Assembly: GCA_002887195.1 (NCBI GenBank)
Contig: PJAB01000176.1
Location: 1 to 36,126, forward strand
Length of the DNA: 36,126 nucleotides
Origin: Chrysochromulina parva
Lineage: Eukaryota; Haptophyta; Prymnesiales; Chrysochromulinaceae
Reading direction: 5' to 3'
Below the pieces are notes generated by a model that was given only the letters and a program-made list of their open reading frames with translations, searched no databases and was not told where the DNA came from. Positions 26,358-35,158 of the stretch are shown here, piece by piece. Positions within the stretch are counted from its first letter, which is position 1. Each line of letters opens with the position of its first letter. A program made the position numbers and the translations under genes.

Positions 26358-26595
26358 CTTTCCGTCTCCGTGGGCTGTAGACCGCGTCACTCACGTCTTG
26401 CAAACAGATGCTCTGCACGTGCGCCGCGAATTGACCATGGAAATTGACCCGTGCGCGCGAAAACTCGCGGTCATTCACAGCCGGGGACCGGCGACGACAT
26501 CACCACCTACCCGGTAACCGTACCTGAATAGGAACGATGTTCAAAGCAGTCAACGAGACTCGAGAGCATTCCTTTCTTAATCTGAACCACGACAA

Positions 26596-28944
26596 CTAAA
26601 CCTTATCTAAACGTCTGTGCACAATCCGCAGCCTAGAGGCAGCAAGCATGGCGGCAGCACGCAGCGTGAGGAGGCCCACACGAATCGGGGCCGCCTGGAG
26701 GGCTGTGTGCCAGTCACGTAAGGGCCCATGAACGAGCGCGACGCATGCGCCGAATGGAGGCTCGGATGCAGCGGCTGCCCTGAGCTCCGATAGGTAGACA
26801 CCAGTGCAACCTGCGCCCCGGAGAGCCTCCGAGCCTTCAAATGCACGCGCGAGCCCAAGCAGCTGCTCATCGGAGAGGGCAGAGGAAAGGTTTCGAGTGG
26901 CAAGCAGCATTCGGGCCGCCAGGAGGGCGTCGGAAGGATGCGCAGCCTGAGCCCCTAGCAGCCGGACTATCGAGGCTGCCACGTCGGCAGGGGCGCCGGC
27001 GCTGGTGCAGAGTAGGAGGAGCCGCTGCCGCCGTAGCTCACCACGAGCGTCGCGCTCGTCGCCAAGGGCAGAGCTACTGCCGCCGTGAGAGTGCGAGTGT
27101 CCCACTGCCGGCGGCACCGTTACTACGCGGAGCTCCTCAATCGCTGTATTGAGCTCGTCCATACTGAACGCGAGCAGCGGCTGCGCCAGGGCAGGCACGA
27201 GTTGCGGGAGCAGTGTTCTCACGGTGGAGGGCGTCGTTTGTACTGACGAAACTGAATGGCTCATGGGTCGGGGATGGTGAGAGATCGGCGTGCCGTTCTG
27301 ACGCCAATACGCGTAGACTTTGGCGGCGAGCGTTGGCAGCCAGCTGGGCTGCCTCTCGTGGTGCACCGCGAATGCATGATTGCGACCCTCGAGCAGCACG
27401 ATCTCGAGCATAATCTCAAGAGCAGTCCCATGATCATCCTGCCGCTCCATGTGCAGTAACATGTGCAGTGGAGCAGGGCTTGCCGCCACTCCCGCCACTC
27501 CTCGGAGTGTCCTTGATTGGCGCTGATTGTCCCTGATTGCGGCCACTCGTGCCACTCCCGCCCGAGGAGATGCCGCTCGCTCTAAGACCGTCAGCCGGTC
27601 GCCAGAGTAGTCCAAGCGCAACTCGATGCCATGGGCTGGCTGCATCCTGCGCCAGATGGCCTGTAAGGCCCGAACGTTCGGCACCGGAACGCCGAGAAGC
27701 GCCTGCAGAGCCGAGAGCAGATTACCCATGGTCGGCTTCATCTCGTAGATCAGTGGCGGCTGGCTACTCAGGCCGTCCTGGCCGCTCAGGTACTCGACCC
27801 CGGGCAGCTCCGACACGAGAGTCATGAAGGCCTCCGCCGCGCTCTTGCTGCTGCACGCCAGCCCACCGGGAGCGTAGAAGGCCTTGAGCGCAGGGCTCGC
27901 GCTCTCTGGGAGTCGCGACGCGTCAAATGCCTGGCCTTCGGTACACCAAAGCATAGCGTTGAGGACCTCGCGTGTGACCAGCTCGGCGCAATCCGCCTTC
28001 GGCGGCAGTGCCCGTTGCCGCCACTGGATCCCAACCTTTCGCTCCACCAGCGGCGGGCTTCGCGAGCCTCCCAAAGCTAGCGCGCACACGAGCCTCTCGT
28101 ACGCCGTCGCGACAGCACCGTCCTCGCCGTCGACTCGGAGTGCCTTCGACTCACATGAGGCCGTGGCGAGCAGCTTCGCGGCGGCCGCGTGCACAGCTGA
28201 TGCATCGAGCTCGTCCGGCGTGAAGCGCAGGTCGAGCCACTGGGCCGGCGGCACCGACGATCCAGGCGGGAGATCGGAGATCTGGATCTGATCTCGCAAC
28301 GACGATCCAGGCGGGAGCATCGAGTTGGGTGCAAGTACCGGGCCATAGAAGTGCTCGAGTGTGAGCAGGTACGTCCAAAGCGTCGCCTTACCACCGCCCG
28401 TCGAGGCGCGCAGCCAGAGGTGACGCAAGACCATCGCAGTGCCCACTCGGGGCAGCAGTTCTACCGGCAAGCCCTCCTTTGCTACCGCCGGGTCTGTCGC
28501 CGCGGCGTCATCCGCCGCCGCGATCTGCTCAACGAGACGCTGGAAGCGCGCGATGCTCACGCCAGTCTCGCGGCAGAGGGATGGTAGGCTGAGGCCAGTG
28601 TCGCAGCATCGTGCCTCACGCAGCCGTTCATACGTCCTCGCTTCGCCCAGCTTGGCATCAGCAAGGCCGATCAAATGTGCCGACAGCGAGGCGCTCAGGT
28701 GAGCGGCCGGGATGCTGAGCTTTCCAGACGGGCGCAGGGCCTCCTCTGCATCCTGGCGGTGGAACAGTGCGCGGGCAAGCCTGGCAGCGGCCGACGGGAG
28801 CCGATCCTCATCGCCGATCTCGTACAGGCGGCCTAGGTAGCGAGAACCTCCTGCGGAGAGAGCGAGACCGACTGCCGGCGACAGATGCCAGTGTGACGAG
28901 CGCATGCAGCTCATGCAGCCCTTCACTGATGAAGGAGACAGCAT
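26596..28944 (-). CDS. Large uncharacterised protein, possibly 5'-incomplete
   Basis: 782 aa from the ATG at 28944. I recognise no catalytic family. The frame is open upstream for about 40 more codons to a stop without an ATG, and those codons encode CGLCGRR. With CMSC and an HWH a few residues after the ATG this looks like a Cys/His zinc-binding module (C-x2-C, C-x2-C), so a first exon is probably missing. The body is largely helical with segments such as LSIPAAHLSASLSAHLIGLA, GTAMVLRHLWLRAS and GLLTLRAAAMLAASRLRIVH. A His/Ser/Gly-rich patch (GHSHSHGGSSS) lies near residue 620. A 22-codon in-frame insertion with TGATTGC-type units sits at 27485-27562. Confidence 0.5.
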   Translation of the reverse strand: MLSPSSVKGCMSCMRSSHWHLSPAVGLALSAGGSRYLGRLYEIGDEDRLPSAAARLARALFHRQDAEEALRPSGKLSIPAAHLSASLSAHLIGLADAKLGEARTYERLREARCCDTGLSLPSLCRETGVSIARFQRLVEQIAAADDAAATDPAVAKEGLPVELLPRVGTAMVLRHLWLRASTGGGKATLWTYLLTLEHFYGPVLAPNSMLPPGSSLRDQIQISDLPPGSSVPPAQWLDLRFTPDELDASAVHAAAAKLLATASCESKALRVDGEDGAVATAYERLVCALALGGSRSPPLVERKVGIQWRQRALPPKADCAELVTREVLNAMLWCTEGQAFDASRLPESASPALKAFYAPGGLACSSKSAAEAFMTLVSELPGVEYLSGQDGLSSQPPLIYEMKPTMGNLLSALQALLGVPVPNVRALQAIWRRMQPAHGIELRLDYSGDRLTVLERAASPRAGVARVAAIRDNQRQSRTLRGVAGVAASPAPLHMLLHMERQDDHGTALEIMLEIVLLEGRNHAFAVHHERQPSWLPTLAAKVYAYWRQNGTPISHHPRPMSHSVSSVQTTPSTVRTLLPQLVPALAQPLLAFSMDELNTAIEELRVVTVPPAVGHSHSHGGSSSALGDERDARGELRRQRLLLLCTSAGAPADVAASIVRLLGAQAAHPSDALLAARMLLATRNLSSALSDEQLLGLARAFEGSEALRGAGCTGVYLSELRAAAASEPPFGACVALVHGPLRDWHTALQAAPIRVGLLTLRAAAMLAASRLRIVHRRLDKV
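27485..27562 (-). repeat. In-frame TGATTG-type insertion between 12-bp direct repeats
   Basis: GCCACTCCCGCC occurs at 27485-27496 and 27551-27562, period 66 bp (22 codons). Between them plus-strand CTTGATTGGCGCTGATTGTC and CCTGATTGCGG form three tandem units. The frame of the minus-strand gene stays open (AIRDNQRQS). Confidence 0.6.
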
Positions 28945-29495
28945 CTCGAGCGGACGCCGGCCGCACAGGCCACAGTGAAGGGCATCCTGTCCATTCTGAC
29001 GCGTGTGAACATCAAGCGGAAACGCCCGGCCCGGCGCCTTGCCGTTCGATTGCCGGTCCGGTGTCTTGGGTGTCGATACTATCCATTACCGGTGGGTTGT
29101 GAACGCAGCCACGGGCACCCGCGCGGGAACGCTGTGCCGCTGTGCCGCTGTATGATGCCGCTGAACGCTGAACGCCATGCTGGCATTGAAAGCACCCGGT
29201 CGAGATGCCGATGTGTGCCGAAAGGTGTATGTTTGTGTTTCACCGCTACGTAAGTAAAGCATTCAGCGTCCACAGCCCGCGGAGCGTGAAGAAGTAACCC
29301 CTGACTAGCGTCCACCTAAGCGTATCCGTATGAAGAGAGATTTACGCGACACGGTGGCTGTTTTGTGTTTATTCGAGTGCCGCCGCCCTCGGCCCTGCTC
29401 GGCGTGCTCTAACTAATCACCATCCGTCATCATCTCTCTACAGTAGGAGCACCGTCATGGCGACGCAAAGGAAGTAATCGGCTCTTCGCGCACGC
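28945..29495. other. Spacer upstream of the 26.6-28.9 kb gene
   Basis: About 550 bp. Its left end continues the open frame with the Cys pair. GCTGTGCCGCTGTGCCGCTG (near 29130) is a short tandem repeat. I see no independent gene. Confidence 0.4.
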
Positions 29496-31373
29496 TCAAA
29501 TCGGAGAGCGAATGGAGAGTGGAGCGTGCGTCGAACGAACGCCACCGTGACCGCTGCCGCCACCAACCTCGGTGACGCTGCCACCAACCTCTGTGCCGCC
29601 GCCAAGTTCGAATGAATGATGACGACTACCGCCAATCCCACTACCGCCAAGCTCGCTGCCGCCACTCGGGCTCCCGCCAAAGTCACTAGCGCTGAAGACA
29701 CTCCCCCGAACGGCACAGCCACCAAAGCCACCTGTGCTGTGGGGGTAGCCACCCGTGCTATGGCTTCCGCCCGCTGAGGCAGGAGGTTGGTGGCTCGAGA
29801 GCAGAGGCGGTGGCATGTGCACACCGCAGGACTTGTAGCCCCTCTCTGCGAGTTGCCTTCGCAGCTCCGCTGCCTCCCTGGCGGCCTTTTCGAGTGCTTC
29901 CAACCGCCGACGAGCGTCATCCCGAGCGTCCGCGGCCGGGTGCTCCAGCGAGGACTGATCGCATGCACCCAGCTTGGGCTTGAGGGCCTCCATCTCGGCG
30001 TCATCTCGGCGACATCTCGGCGCAATCTTGGGCTTGAGGGCCTCCATCTCGGCGTCATCTCGGCGCAATCTCGGCGCAATCTTGGGCTTGAGGGCCTCCA
30101 TCTCGGCGACTGCTGATCGGATTGCGATGGATTGCTCGGATGAGGAGCCGCCCTTGATTGCGATGGATTGCTCGGATGAGGAGCCGCCCAAGAACGCGGC
30201 GGCAGCCTCGCTCGTGCGGTTCGTCAGGTTCGTCACGCCCTTGAACGCGGCGGCAGCCTCGGCAGCTGCGTACTTACCGGTACCTGCATCCGTGCATACA
30301 CTATCTGGCGGGGCGACTCGGCCGATGAGCGCCGTGAAGTCCATGCTGGTGCCCGCCGCTGTGATCGCCGATGGTTGATCAGGACGGCGCTCGGAGTGCA
30401 ACGGGGCGCCGATGAGCCGCCCGATGCGAGCAAAGCGGTCGACGCCGGTGGTGCCGGTGCCGGTGCGGAGGCCTGGCATGCTATTTCTCAACAAGCCACG
30501 GCCCATGTCGCTGTCGAGTGCCGTGGCGAGCGCCGATGGCATGGGAGGCATGGGCTGGCCGCACAGGTGCGTCTCCCGAGGCGCGGAAGCCAAGTCCTGC
30601 GACGCATCCAGAGGTCCCGACACCCTTGAGTCACACAGTGTGCGTGACACCGAGACAGTTCCGAGAGCGTCCGGCGCCAGAGCCGAGGGCAGCGATGAGT
30701 TCATGAGGAGTGCCGTCGACGACGAGGCGTCGGGACGGGTAGAACCTCGGTCAGAAGACACGCCTGTCATCGCCGATTGCGTCACGTTGCTCAGCTCCTC
30801 CACATCTGAGTCGAGGTCGTCCAGCCATTGCTCGATACTCTCCTCTGCTCCCAGAGCAGAGCGACCCAGTGCAGGGCGAGTGCCCACAACGGTCTCGCTC
30901 TCGCCGTCACCTCCTTGCGGACCCTCGGATGGAGCGGGTTGAGGGTGCGCCTTTTCCACTGACGCAGTGGTGCTGGACGCTGGACGCCTGGGCGCCAGGC
31001 GGATCTGGTAGTCGCCGAACACTGCCGCCCACTCGTCATGCGAGCCGTGTGCTGACGCTACAAAAGGCTGGTGCGCAGCCGGCGGAGGTTCCGGCTCGGG
31101 ATTGAGAGCGTGCGTGAGCTGCGCGTCTCTTATATGCCTTGAGAGATTCGGCCGGTGTGGCAGCCCAGTCTCTCCGCGCTCACGGGCCTCGGCCTCAGCC
31201 TGCGCCATGCTCCTCTCCATCGCCGCTGCCGACAGTTGTTCGCGTATCAAATCTGTTTGGTAGCCTGCAGATTTGGGCCGCAGGAGGTCGCGCCGCGCCT
31301 GATCGAATTGTGAGACGCCATCTCGCGCAGACGTCGTGGCCCACGAGCTCGCTCCAGCCAGGGCCGAGAACAT
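29496..31373 (-). CDS. Uncharacterised repeat-rich protein with Gly/Ser C-terminus
   Basis: 625 aa from the ATG at 31373, about 90 bp below a TATA-like box; the longer in-frame extension starts at a TTG. No family is recognised. The N-terminal 60 residues are helical (SQFDQARRDLLRPKSAGYQ). A polar acidic stretch with EESIEQWLDDLDSDVEEL follows. Then come EAAAAF twice, GGSSSEQSIAI twice, and three 18-residue units AEMEALKPKIAPRCRRDD (54-bp DNA repeats), which merge into a coiled coil RRRLEALEKAAREAAELRRQ. The C-terminus is rich in GGS/GGT repeats. Probably a cytoskeletal or disordered scaffold protein; function unknown. Confidence 0.55.
   Translation of the reverse strand: MFSALAGASSWATTSARDGVSQFDQARRDLLRPKSAGYQTDLIREQLSAAAMERSMAQAEAEARERGETGLPHRPNLSRHIRDAQLTHALNPEPEPPPAAHQPFVASAHGSHDEWAAVFGDYQIRLAPRRPASSTTASVEKAHPQPAPSEGPQGGDGESETVVGTRPALGRSALGAEESIEQWLDDLDSDVEELSNVTQSAMTGVSSDRGSTRPDASSSTALLMNSSLPSALAPDALGTVSVSRTLCDSRVSGPLDASQDLASAPRETHLCGQPMPPMPSALATALDSDMGRGLLRNSMPGLRTGTGTTGVDRFARIGRLIGAPLHSERRPDQPSAITAAGTSMDFTALIGRVAPPDSVCTDAGTGKYAAAEAAAAFKGVTNLTNRTSEAAAAFLGGSSSEQSIAIKGGSSSEQSIAIRSAVAEMEALKPKIAPRLRRDDAEMEALKPKIAPRCRRDDAEMEALKPKLGACDQSSLEHPAADARDDARRRLEALEKAAREAAELRRQLAERGYKSCGVHMPPPLLSSHQPPASAGGSHSTGGYPHSTGGFGGCAVRGSVFSASDFGGSPSGGSELGGSGIGGSRHHSFELGGGTEVGGSVTEVGGGSGHGGVRSTHAPLSIRSPI
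29974..30189. repeat. 54-bp and 36-bp tandem repeats
   Basis: TTGGGCTTGAGGGCCTCCAT starts at 29974, 30028 and 30082, period 54 bp. Next, GATTGCGATGGATTGCTCGG starts at 30120 and 30156, period 36 bp. Both periods keep the minus-strand reading frame. The 36-bp unit contains the GATTGC string shared with introns elsewhere in the window. Confidence 0.85.
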
Positions 31374-31464
31374 GCCCGCACACAAGTGCCACACAAAAAG
31401 CAAGCCTATCGCGTCTTCACACTGTAGGTGTGAATGTGAATGTGTGTTTGTGTGATTTCTAACA

Positions 31465-31472
31465 CACTTTTA
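31465..31472 (-). promoter_or_regulatory. TATA box of the 29.5-31.4 kb gene
   Basis: TATAAAAG on the minus strand, about 90 bp upstream of the ATG at 31373, in the short spacer after the prolyl hydroxylase stop. A GTGTGAATGTGAATGTGTG repeat lies just downstream. Confidence 0.5.
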
Positions 31473-31544
31473 TATTGTGCGCCGAAGCATGCGCCCGCCA
31501 CAACGCGATGCAAAGTTTTATACAAACTTTGCACTCACACAAAC

Positions 31545-32597
31545 TCATGGCCGAGCCGTGATCGGCCTCTCAGCCTCCTTAGCCTCCGCGATGGCTGCAG
31601 CATCGCCGTACCAGACACTGATCGCGAAGCGCTCGGCGTGCGCAGGCTTCACCTCGTGCGGCACGCGATTGTCCGACCAGAACACCACCAGGCGGTTATG
31701 TAACGGCTCGACGTCGTAACCGCGCCAGCCCTCTCCGTCAAAGCCCATCGAGCCGTCGGGCTGCTTCGGGTACACGCGCAGCGCACCGCCATGCTCCACT
31801 GTCCAGCCCGGGTTCAGGTACATGATCGCCGTCAGTACACGCGCCCCGCTGCCCGTCTGGTCGTCGATGTGGCGAGAGTACGAGGCACCCCCTCCGGGAT
31901 AGCACGTCGCCTGGATCTCCCACCGGCGCAAGTCGCGCTCGCTCAGGAGGCCACGCAGCAGCGAGCAGCCCTGCAGCCCGAGAATGAGCTCGTCCAGCAC
32001 TTGCAGGCAGCGCCGAAGATGCAAGGGCAAAAGTCCCTCATCCTCGGCAGGGATCCATTTCATCAAGTCAGAGCGTATGCTCGCGCGCTCGCTCTTCGCG
32101 ACCTGCCCGCGCTGCAGCTCGCCGCGCGAGCGGAGCTCGCGAACCCACTGCGCGAGGGCCGAGGCCTCGTCCTCTTGGAGTACATTGTCGATGATAGCGT
32201 AGTGCTCGTTGCGAAGTTGCGCCGCAACCGCTCTGATGAAAGAGTGGCCTCCTGGTGGCGATCCACATATGGGCACGACGCGCGAAGCTGCGGCTTCCAT
32301 GCAATTCTCTGCGCCATATCGAGCAACCAGCGAATTTCGAGCCGCATTGATCTTCGCCAGCGTCGCTAGCATGACCCAATGCTGTTGAGTGTCTCCTTTG
32401 GCCTTCAGATGCGCCGCTCCTGTTGCGGCACGTCTTGCAGCACCGTCTATCTCCTCTAGCAGCTCCACTGCGGCAGCGGGAAGGATGCTTGCACGACCGA
32501 GCTCGTCGAGAAAGCGCCAGGCAGTGAAGCCCTTTGCATCAACTGTCCGAAACAGCGGCCCAGCCCAGTCGACGGAGACGATCGGGCGGGCCAGCAT
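31545..32597 (-). CDS. Prolyl 4-hydroxylase, PHD/EGLN/PhyA-like 2-oxoglutarate oxygenase
   Basis: 350 aa, ATG at 32597. The C-terminal double-stranded beta-helix domain (about 130-335) contains the iron ligands H243 and D245 in YSRHIDDQ and H314 in RVPHEV. The 2-oxoglutarate-binding Arg is R323 in AERFAISVWY. The segments RSDLMKWIP, CYPGGGASY, LTAIMYLNPGW and LVVFWSDNRVPHEVKPA follow the PHD2 (EGLN1) and protist PhyA pattern closely, rather than the collagen or plant ER type. These enzymes are cytoplasmic or nuclear, hydroxylate Pro in HIF-alpha or Skp1, and sense O2. No signal peptide or MYND finger is seen; the N-terminal about 120 aa are unrecognised. The gene diverges from the GT8 gene with about 210 bp between starts. 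Confidence 0.9.
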   Translation of the reverse strand: MLARPIVSVDWAGPLFRTVDAKGFTAWRFLDELGRASILPAAAVELLEEIDGAARRAATGAAHLKAKGDTQQHWVMLATLAKINAARNSLVARYGAENCMEAAASRVVPICGSPPGGHSFIRAVAAQLRNEHYAIIDNVLQEDEASALAQWVRELRSRGELQRGQVAKSERASIRSDLMKWIPAEDEGLLPLHLRRCLQVLDELILGLQGCSLLRGLLSERDLRRWEIQATCYPGGGASYSRHIDDQTGSGARVLTAIMYLNPGWTVEHGGALRVYPKQPDGSMGFDGEGWRGYDVEPLHNRLVVFWSDNRVPHEVKPAHAERFAISVWYGDAAAIAEAKEAERPITARP

Positions 32598-32809
32598 TTT
32601 GCATTTCCGAGGAGGTTTTCATGTGGGTTTTGAAGCCCCGGATTTGAAGCCCCCCGGATTTGAAGCCGTGCAGAGAATAAACAACAGACAACTTGAACTT
32701 GAACTTTAAGTGCCCTTGAAGCGCAGGTTCGCGGCATGCACAGAAGAAACGGACAAGGCGACACAGAAGCGTCCAATGCTTTTTTGCAAGCACGCGCGGT
32801 CATGAAGCC
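32598..32809. promoter_or_regulatory. Bidirectional spacer between prolyl hydroxylase and GT8 genes
   Basis: About 210 bp between divergent starts, with CCGGATTTGAAGCCCC repeated twice (about 32638-32667). An ATG at 32802 opens a three-codon upstream ORF (MKP-stop) that overlaps the GT8 ATG at 32810, which could restrain its translation. Confidence 0.4.
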
Positions 32810-33892
32810 ATGAACGCCTCTGCCACTGCCAACGCACATTGGCGTCTCACGCTACCCGTCGACCGCCATTCATCGAGCGCACCGTGCGCTGCTGGTGCCT
32901 TCGTATCGCTCATCTCAGGCCCGAGGTACATCAATGGCATTTTATGCTTGGCAAAGTCTCTTGCTAGGGTTGCAAGCGAGTGCCCTTACGTGGTCACTCA
33001 TGACGATAGACCGAGCATGGCATTGGCCGCTTCGGACGTAGCGCGTATGACGGAGGTCCTCGGACCTTTGAATATCGTGCCCATCACGGCTCTCTTCTCG
33101 CGCCTGCCTCACGTGGACCATATGATCAGGCTCAACTTCTCTCAATATGAGTCTTTCAAAGCCGCAGTAATGCGCACCATCCCTACTCCGACCACAGCCC
33201 AAGCGATTCGCGTGCGGGGCCGCCGGCTCTATGACGGCGGCACGTCGGGCGCAGAGTTCTTTGCGACGCATCTGAAGCTCTGGTTCTTTGCGCTGCCGTA
33301 TGCTCGCGTCATCGCTCTCGATCTCGACATGGTCGTTGTACAGAACATCGACTTTCTCATGGCGTACGACTTTCCTGAGCACGTGGCTGCCGTCGAGGCG
33401 TGCGCCGGCTTCTTCAACTCAGTCCACTTCAACCATGGCCGAGCAGCCCCCACCCTCTCCATCGACACAACGTGAATGGCTTGCGCGTGCCGCCGAGCTG
33501 CCCTCTGACATGGCCTCTTGATCATCAAACCGTCACTCTCCGATCTTGGAGCCCTGCTGCGCCTCTCTAAGCATGCCATGCACCTCAGGCGAGCGTGCGA
33601 GATCAAGCCCGGAGACCAATCCATTCTCAATTGGAACTTTCGTCACGGGCGCTGGCACAAGCTGCCCATCTCGCTGGCCACGATATTCAAGGGGAAGACC
33701 AACGAGACCTGGCGAAAGTACGACCCCGCTGTGCTGCACTTCTCGTCGGAGCCAAAGCCATGGGATGCAAAGCGGGCGCCTGAATCCATGCAGCGCATGT
33801 GGCAACACGACTTTGGGTGCTCCTTGGATGCAGTCTCTGCGGCCGCGGTGAAGTCAGACAAGATCGTCGATGGGCGGAGGTTGAGGCTATAG
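32810..33892 (+). pseudogene. GT8 glycogenin-like glycosyltransferase with two in-frame TGA codons
   Basis: The first part (221 codons) has the GT8 start AFVSLISGPRYINGILCLAKS, THDDRPSM, and ALPYARVIALDLDMVVVQNI with the DxD motif at D171/D173 for Mn2+ and sugar-nucleotide binding. After stops at 33473 and 33506 the same frame resumes with GLLIIKPSLSDL, PGDQSILNWNF, and VLHFSSEPKPWD, the expected C-terminal GT8 motifs. So the gene is complete apart from a 75-90 bp interruption. No GT-AG intron I can find restores the family motif FFNSGLLIIKPS; a non-canonical intron from 33422 to 33511 would do so exactly. Either it is an unusual intron, or a recent disabling insertion. GT8 members include glycogenin and the Skp1-modifying Gat1 of Toxoplasma. 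Confidence 0.75.
33434..33515 (+). repeat. 75-bp interruption flanked by CATGGCC direct repeats
   Basis: CATGGCC occurs at 33434-33440 and 33509-33515, period 75 bp. Removing one period restores an open GT8 frame (FFNSVHFNHGLLIIKPS). It contains TGA at 33473-33475 and 33506-33508. A 7-bp match could be chance. Confidence 0.5.
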
Positions 33893-33950
33893 ACGAGTAG
33901 TTTTTCGCGAGTTGAGACATCAGAGGATTACCGTAGGCTACCCGGCAGGT

Positions 33951-33998
33951 AAGATTCTCTGAACTGAACTGAACTGAACTGAACTGAACTAAGATTCT
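33951..33998. repeat. GAACT pentanucleotide microsatellite between AAGATTCT repeats
   Basis: Six GAACT units (33961-33990) lie between exact AAGATTCT copies (33951-33958 and 33991-33998). A perfect donor-like CAGGTAAG overlaps the left copy, so this may be the start of an intron feeding the next gene. Confidence 0.75.
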
Positions 33999-34110
33999 TC
34001 CTCAAACCGCCGCCGGTGGTAACTCCTCAAATGCTGCATCAAATGCATGCGCAAACAGTGCACGCAAACAGAGAGATATAGATGCACGACGTGACGCGGA
34101 CACGCGCGTC

Positions 34111-34983
34111 ATGCAAGGCGACAACAAGACGCTCGACGCGCTCATCGAGCAGGCCCAACAACTCGCGACAGGCACGATTCGGCACACGACGATTGCGTCT
34201 ATGTGCGCGGACGTCAATTATTGCACAACATCATTGCGCAACTTGCTCGCGTACGCCAGATGTCACGACTACGGAGTGCGGCACTTGGGCACACGCTTGA
34301 GAACATATAGAAAGCCCATGTGGGACAAGATTCCGCTGCTGCTGCACGTGCTGCGCTCGCCGCGCGCTTCTTTTGTGTTCTGGCACGATGCAGACTCGCT
34401 CTTCACGAGACCAGACATTTCGCTTGGATCGCTGCACCCAGACTTGCCCACGCAGCAGCTGACACTCTCCAGCGATGGCAGCTGCTGGGTGAATTCGGGC
34501 CACATGATGTTGCGCGCGGGCGGCTCCTGGCTGAACACGTTGCTACGAGACACGTGGGATGTGTACCCGCCACCTGAGCCGTCAGGATGGGCCGAGCAGT
34601 CTTCGCTCGTCTACTTGCTTGGTGGGCGCCAGCCTCCATGCCGCACGCGCGTGCACCCGAGAGGAGAATGCTGCCGTGTGCCCACGGCCAGCGCCTTGCC
34701 TTTTGTGTGCCTTCGGCCGCAGCGCACGATGAACGAGTACCTGCGCGTGTCACGACACGGGTGGGCTCATAACTTCTCGTGGGTCGGGTTGATCTTGCAC
34801 TTCCCGGGCGGCTCGACAGGCGTCCTGCACAAGAGCTCTGCGATTCGTGAGTATGAAAAGCAGGTGGCCGCGCGCTGGCAGCAGCCAAAGCCTCTGGATG
34901 CTCGTATCCAGCCACCGTCGGGTAAGTGGCCCGACGCAGTGGAGGCGCTCACGACGAGTCGGTGCGCGTATGGCGGAGCATAG
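34111..34983 (+). CDS. GT34-like glycosyltransferase (GMA12/MNN10 type)
   Basis: 290 aa from the ATG at 34111; the frame is open upstream to about 33988 without an ATG, so an upstream exon with a membrane anchor is possible. The fold pattern is YCTTSLRNLLAYARCHDYGV, KPMWDKIPLLLHVL, the DxD motif FVFWHDADSLF (D93, D95), CWVNSGHMMLRAGGSWLNTL, the acidic AEQSSLVYLL, TMNEYLRV, and VGLILHFPGG. This order matches GT34 galactosyl-, xylosyl- and mannosyltransferases (retaining, UDP- or GDP-sugar dependent, usually Golgi type II membrane proteins). No anchor is visible in the annotated part. The acceptor is unknown. It lies 218 bp after the GT8 gene on the same strand. Confidence 0.7.
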   Translation: MQGDNKTLDALIEQAQQLATGTIRHTTIASMCADVNYCTTSLRNLLAYARCHDYGVRHLGTRLRTYRKPMWDKIPLLLHVLRSPRASFVFWHDADSLFTRPDISLGSLHPDLPTQQLTLSSDGSCWVNSGHMMLRAGGSWLNTLLRDTWDVYPPPEPSGWAEQSSLVYLLGGRQPPCRTRVHPRGECCRVPTASALPFVCLRPQRTMNEYLRVSRHGWAHNFSWVGLILHFPGGSTGVLHKSSAIREYEKQVAARWQQPKPLDARIQPPSGKWPDAVEALTTSRCAYGGA

Positions 34984-35158
34984 GTGGAGCATAGGCGGAG
35001 CATGATAGGAGAATGAGTGCTGCTCGGGACCTATCCGTACCTATCCGAAGTCCAAGTCTACATGTAGTAGTTTCGCTCACATTTCTCCCCCACTTGATTT
35101 TCAAAACTTGTGCATGCATGCGCGAGAGCAGCGTACACGTTCAGCGAGAGTACACGTG

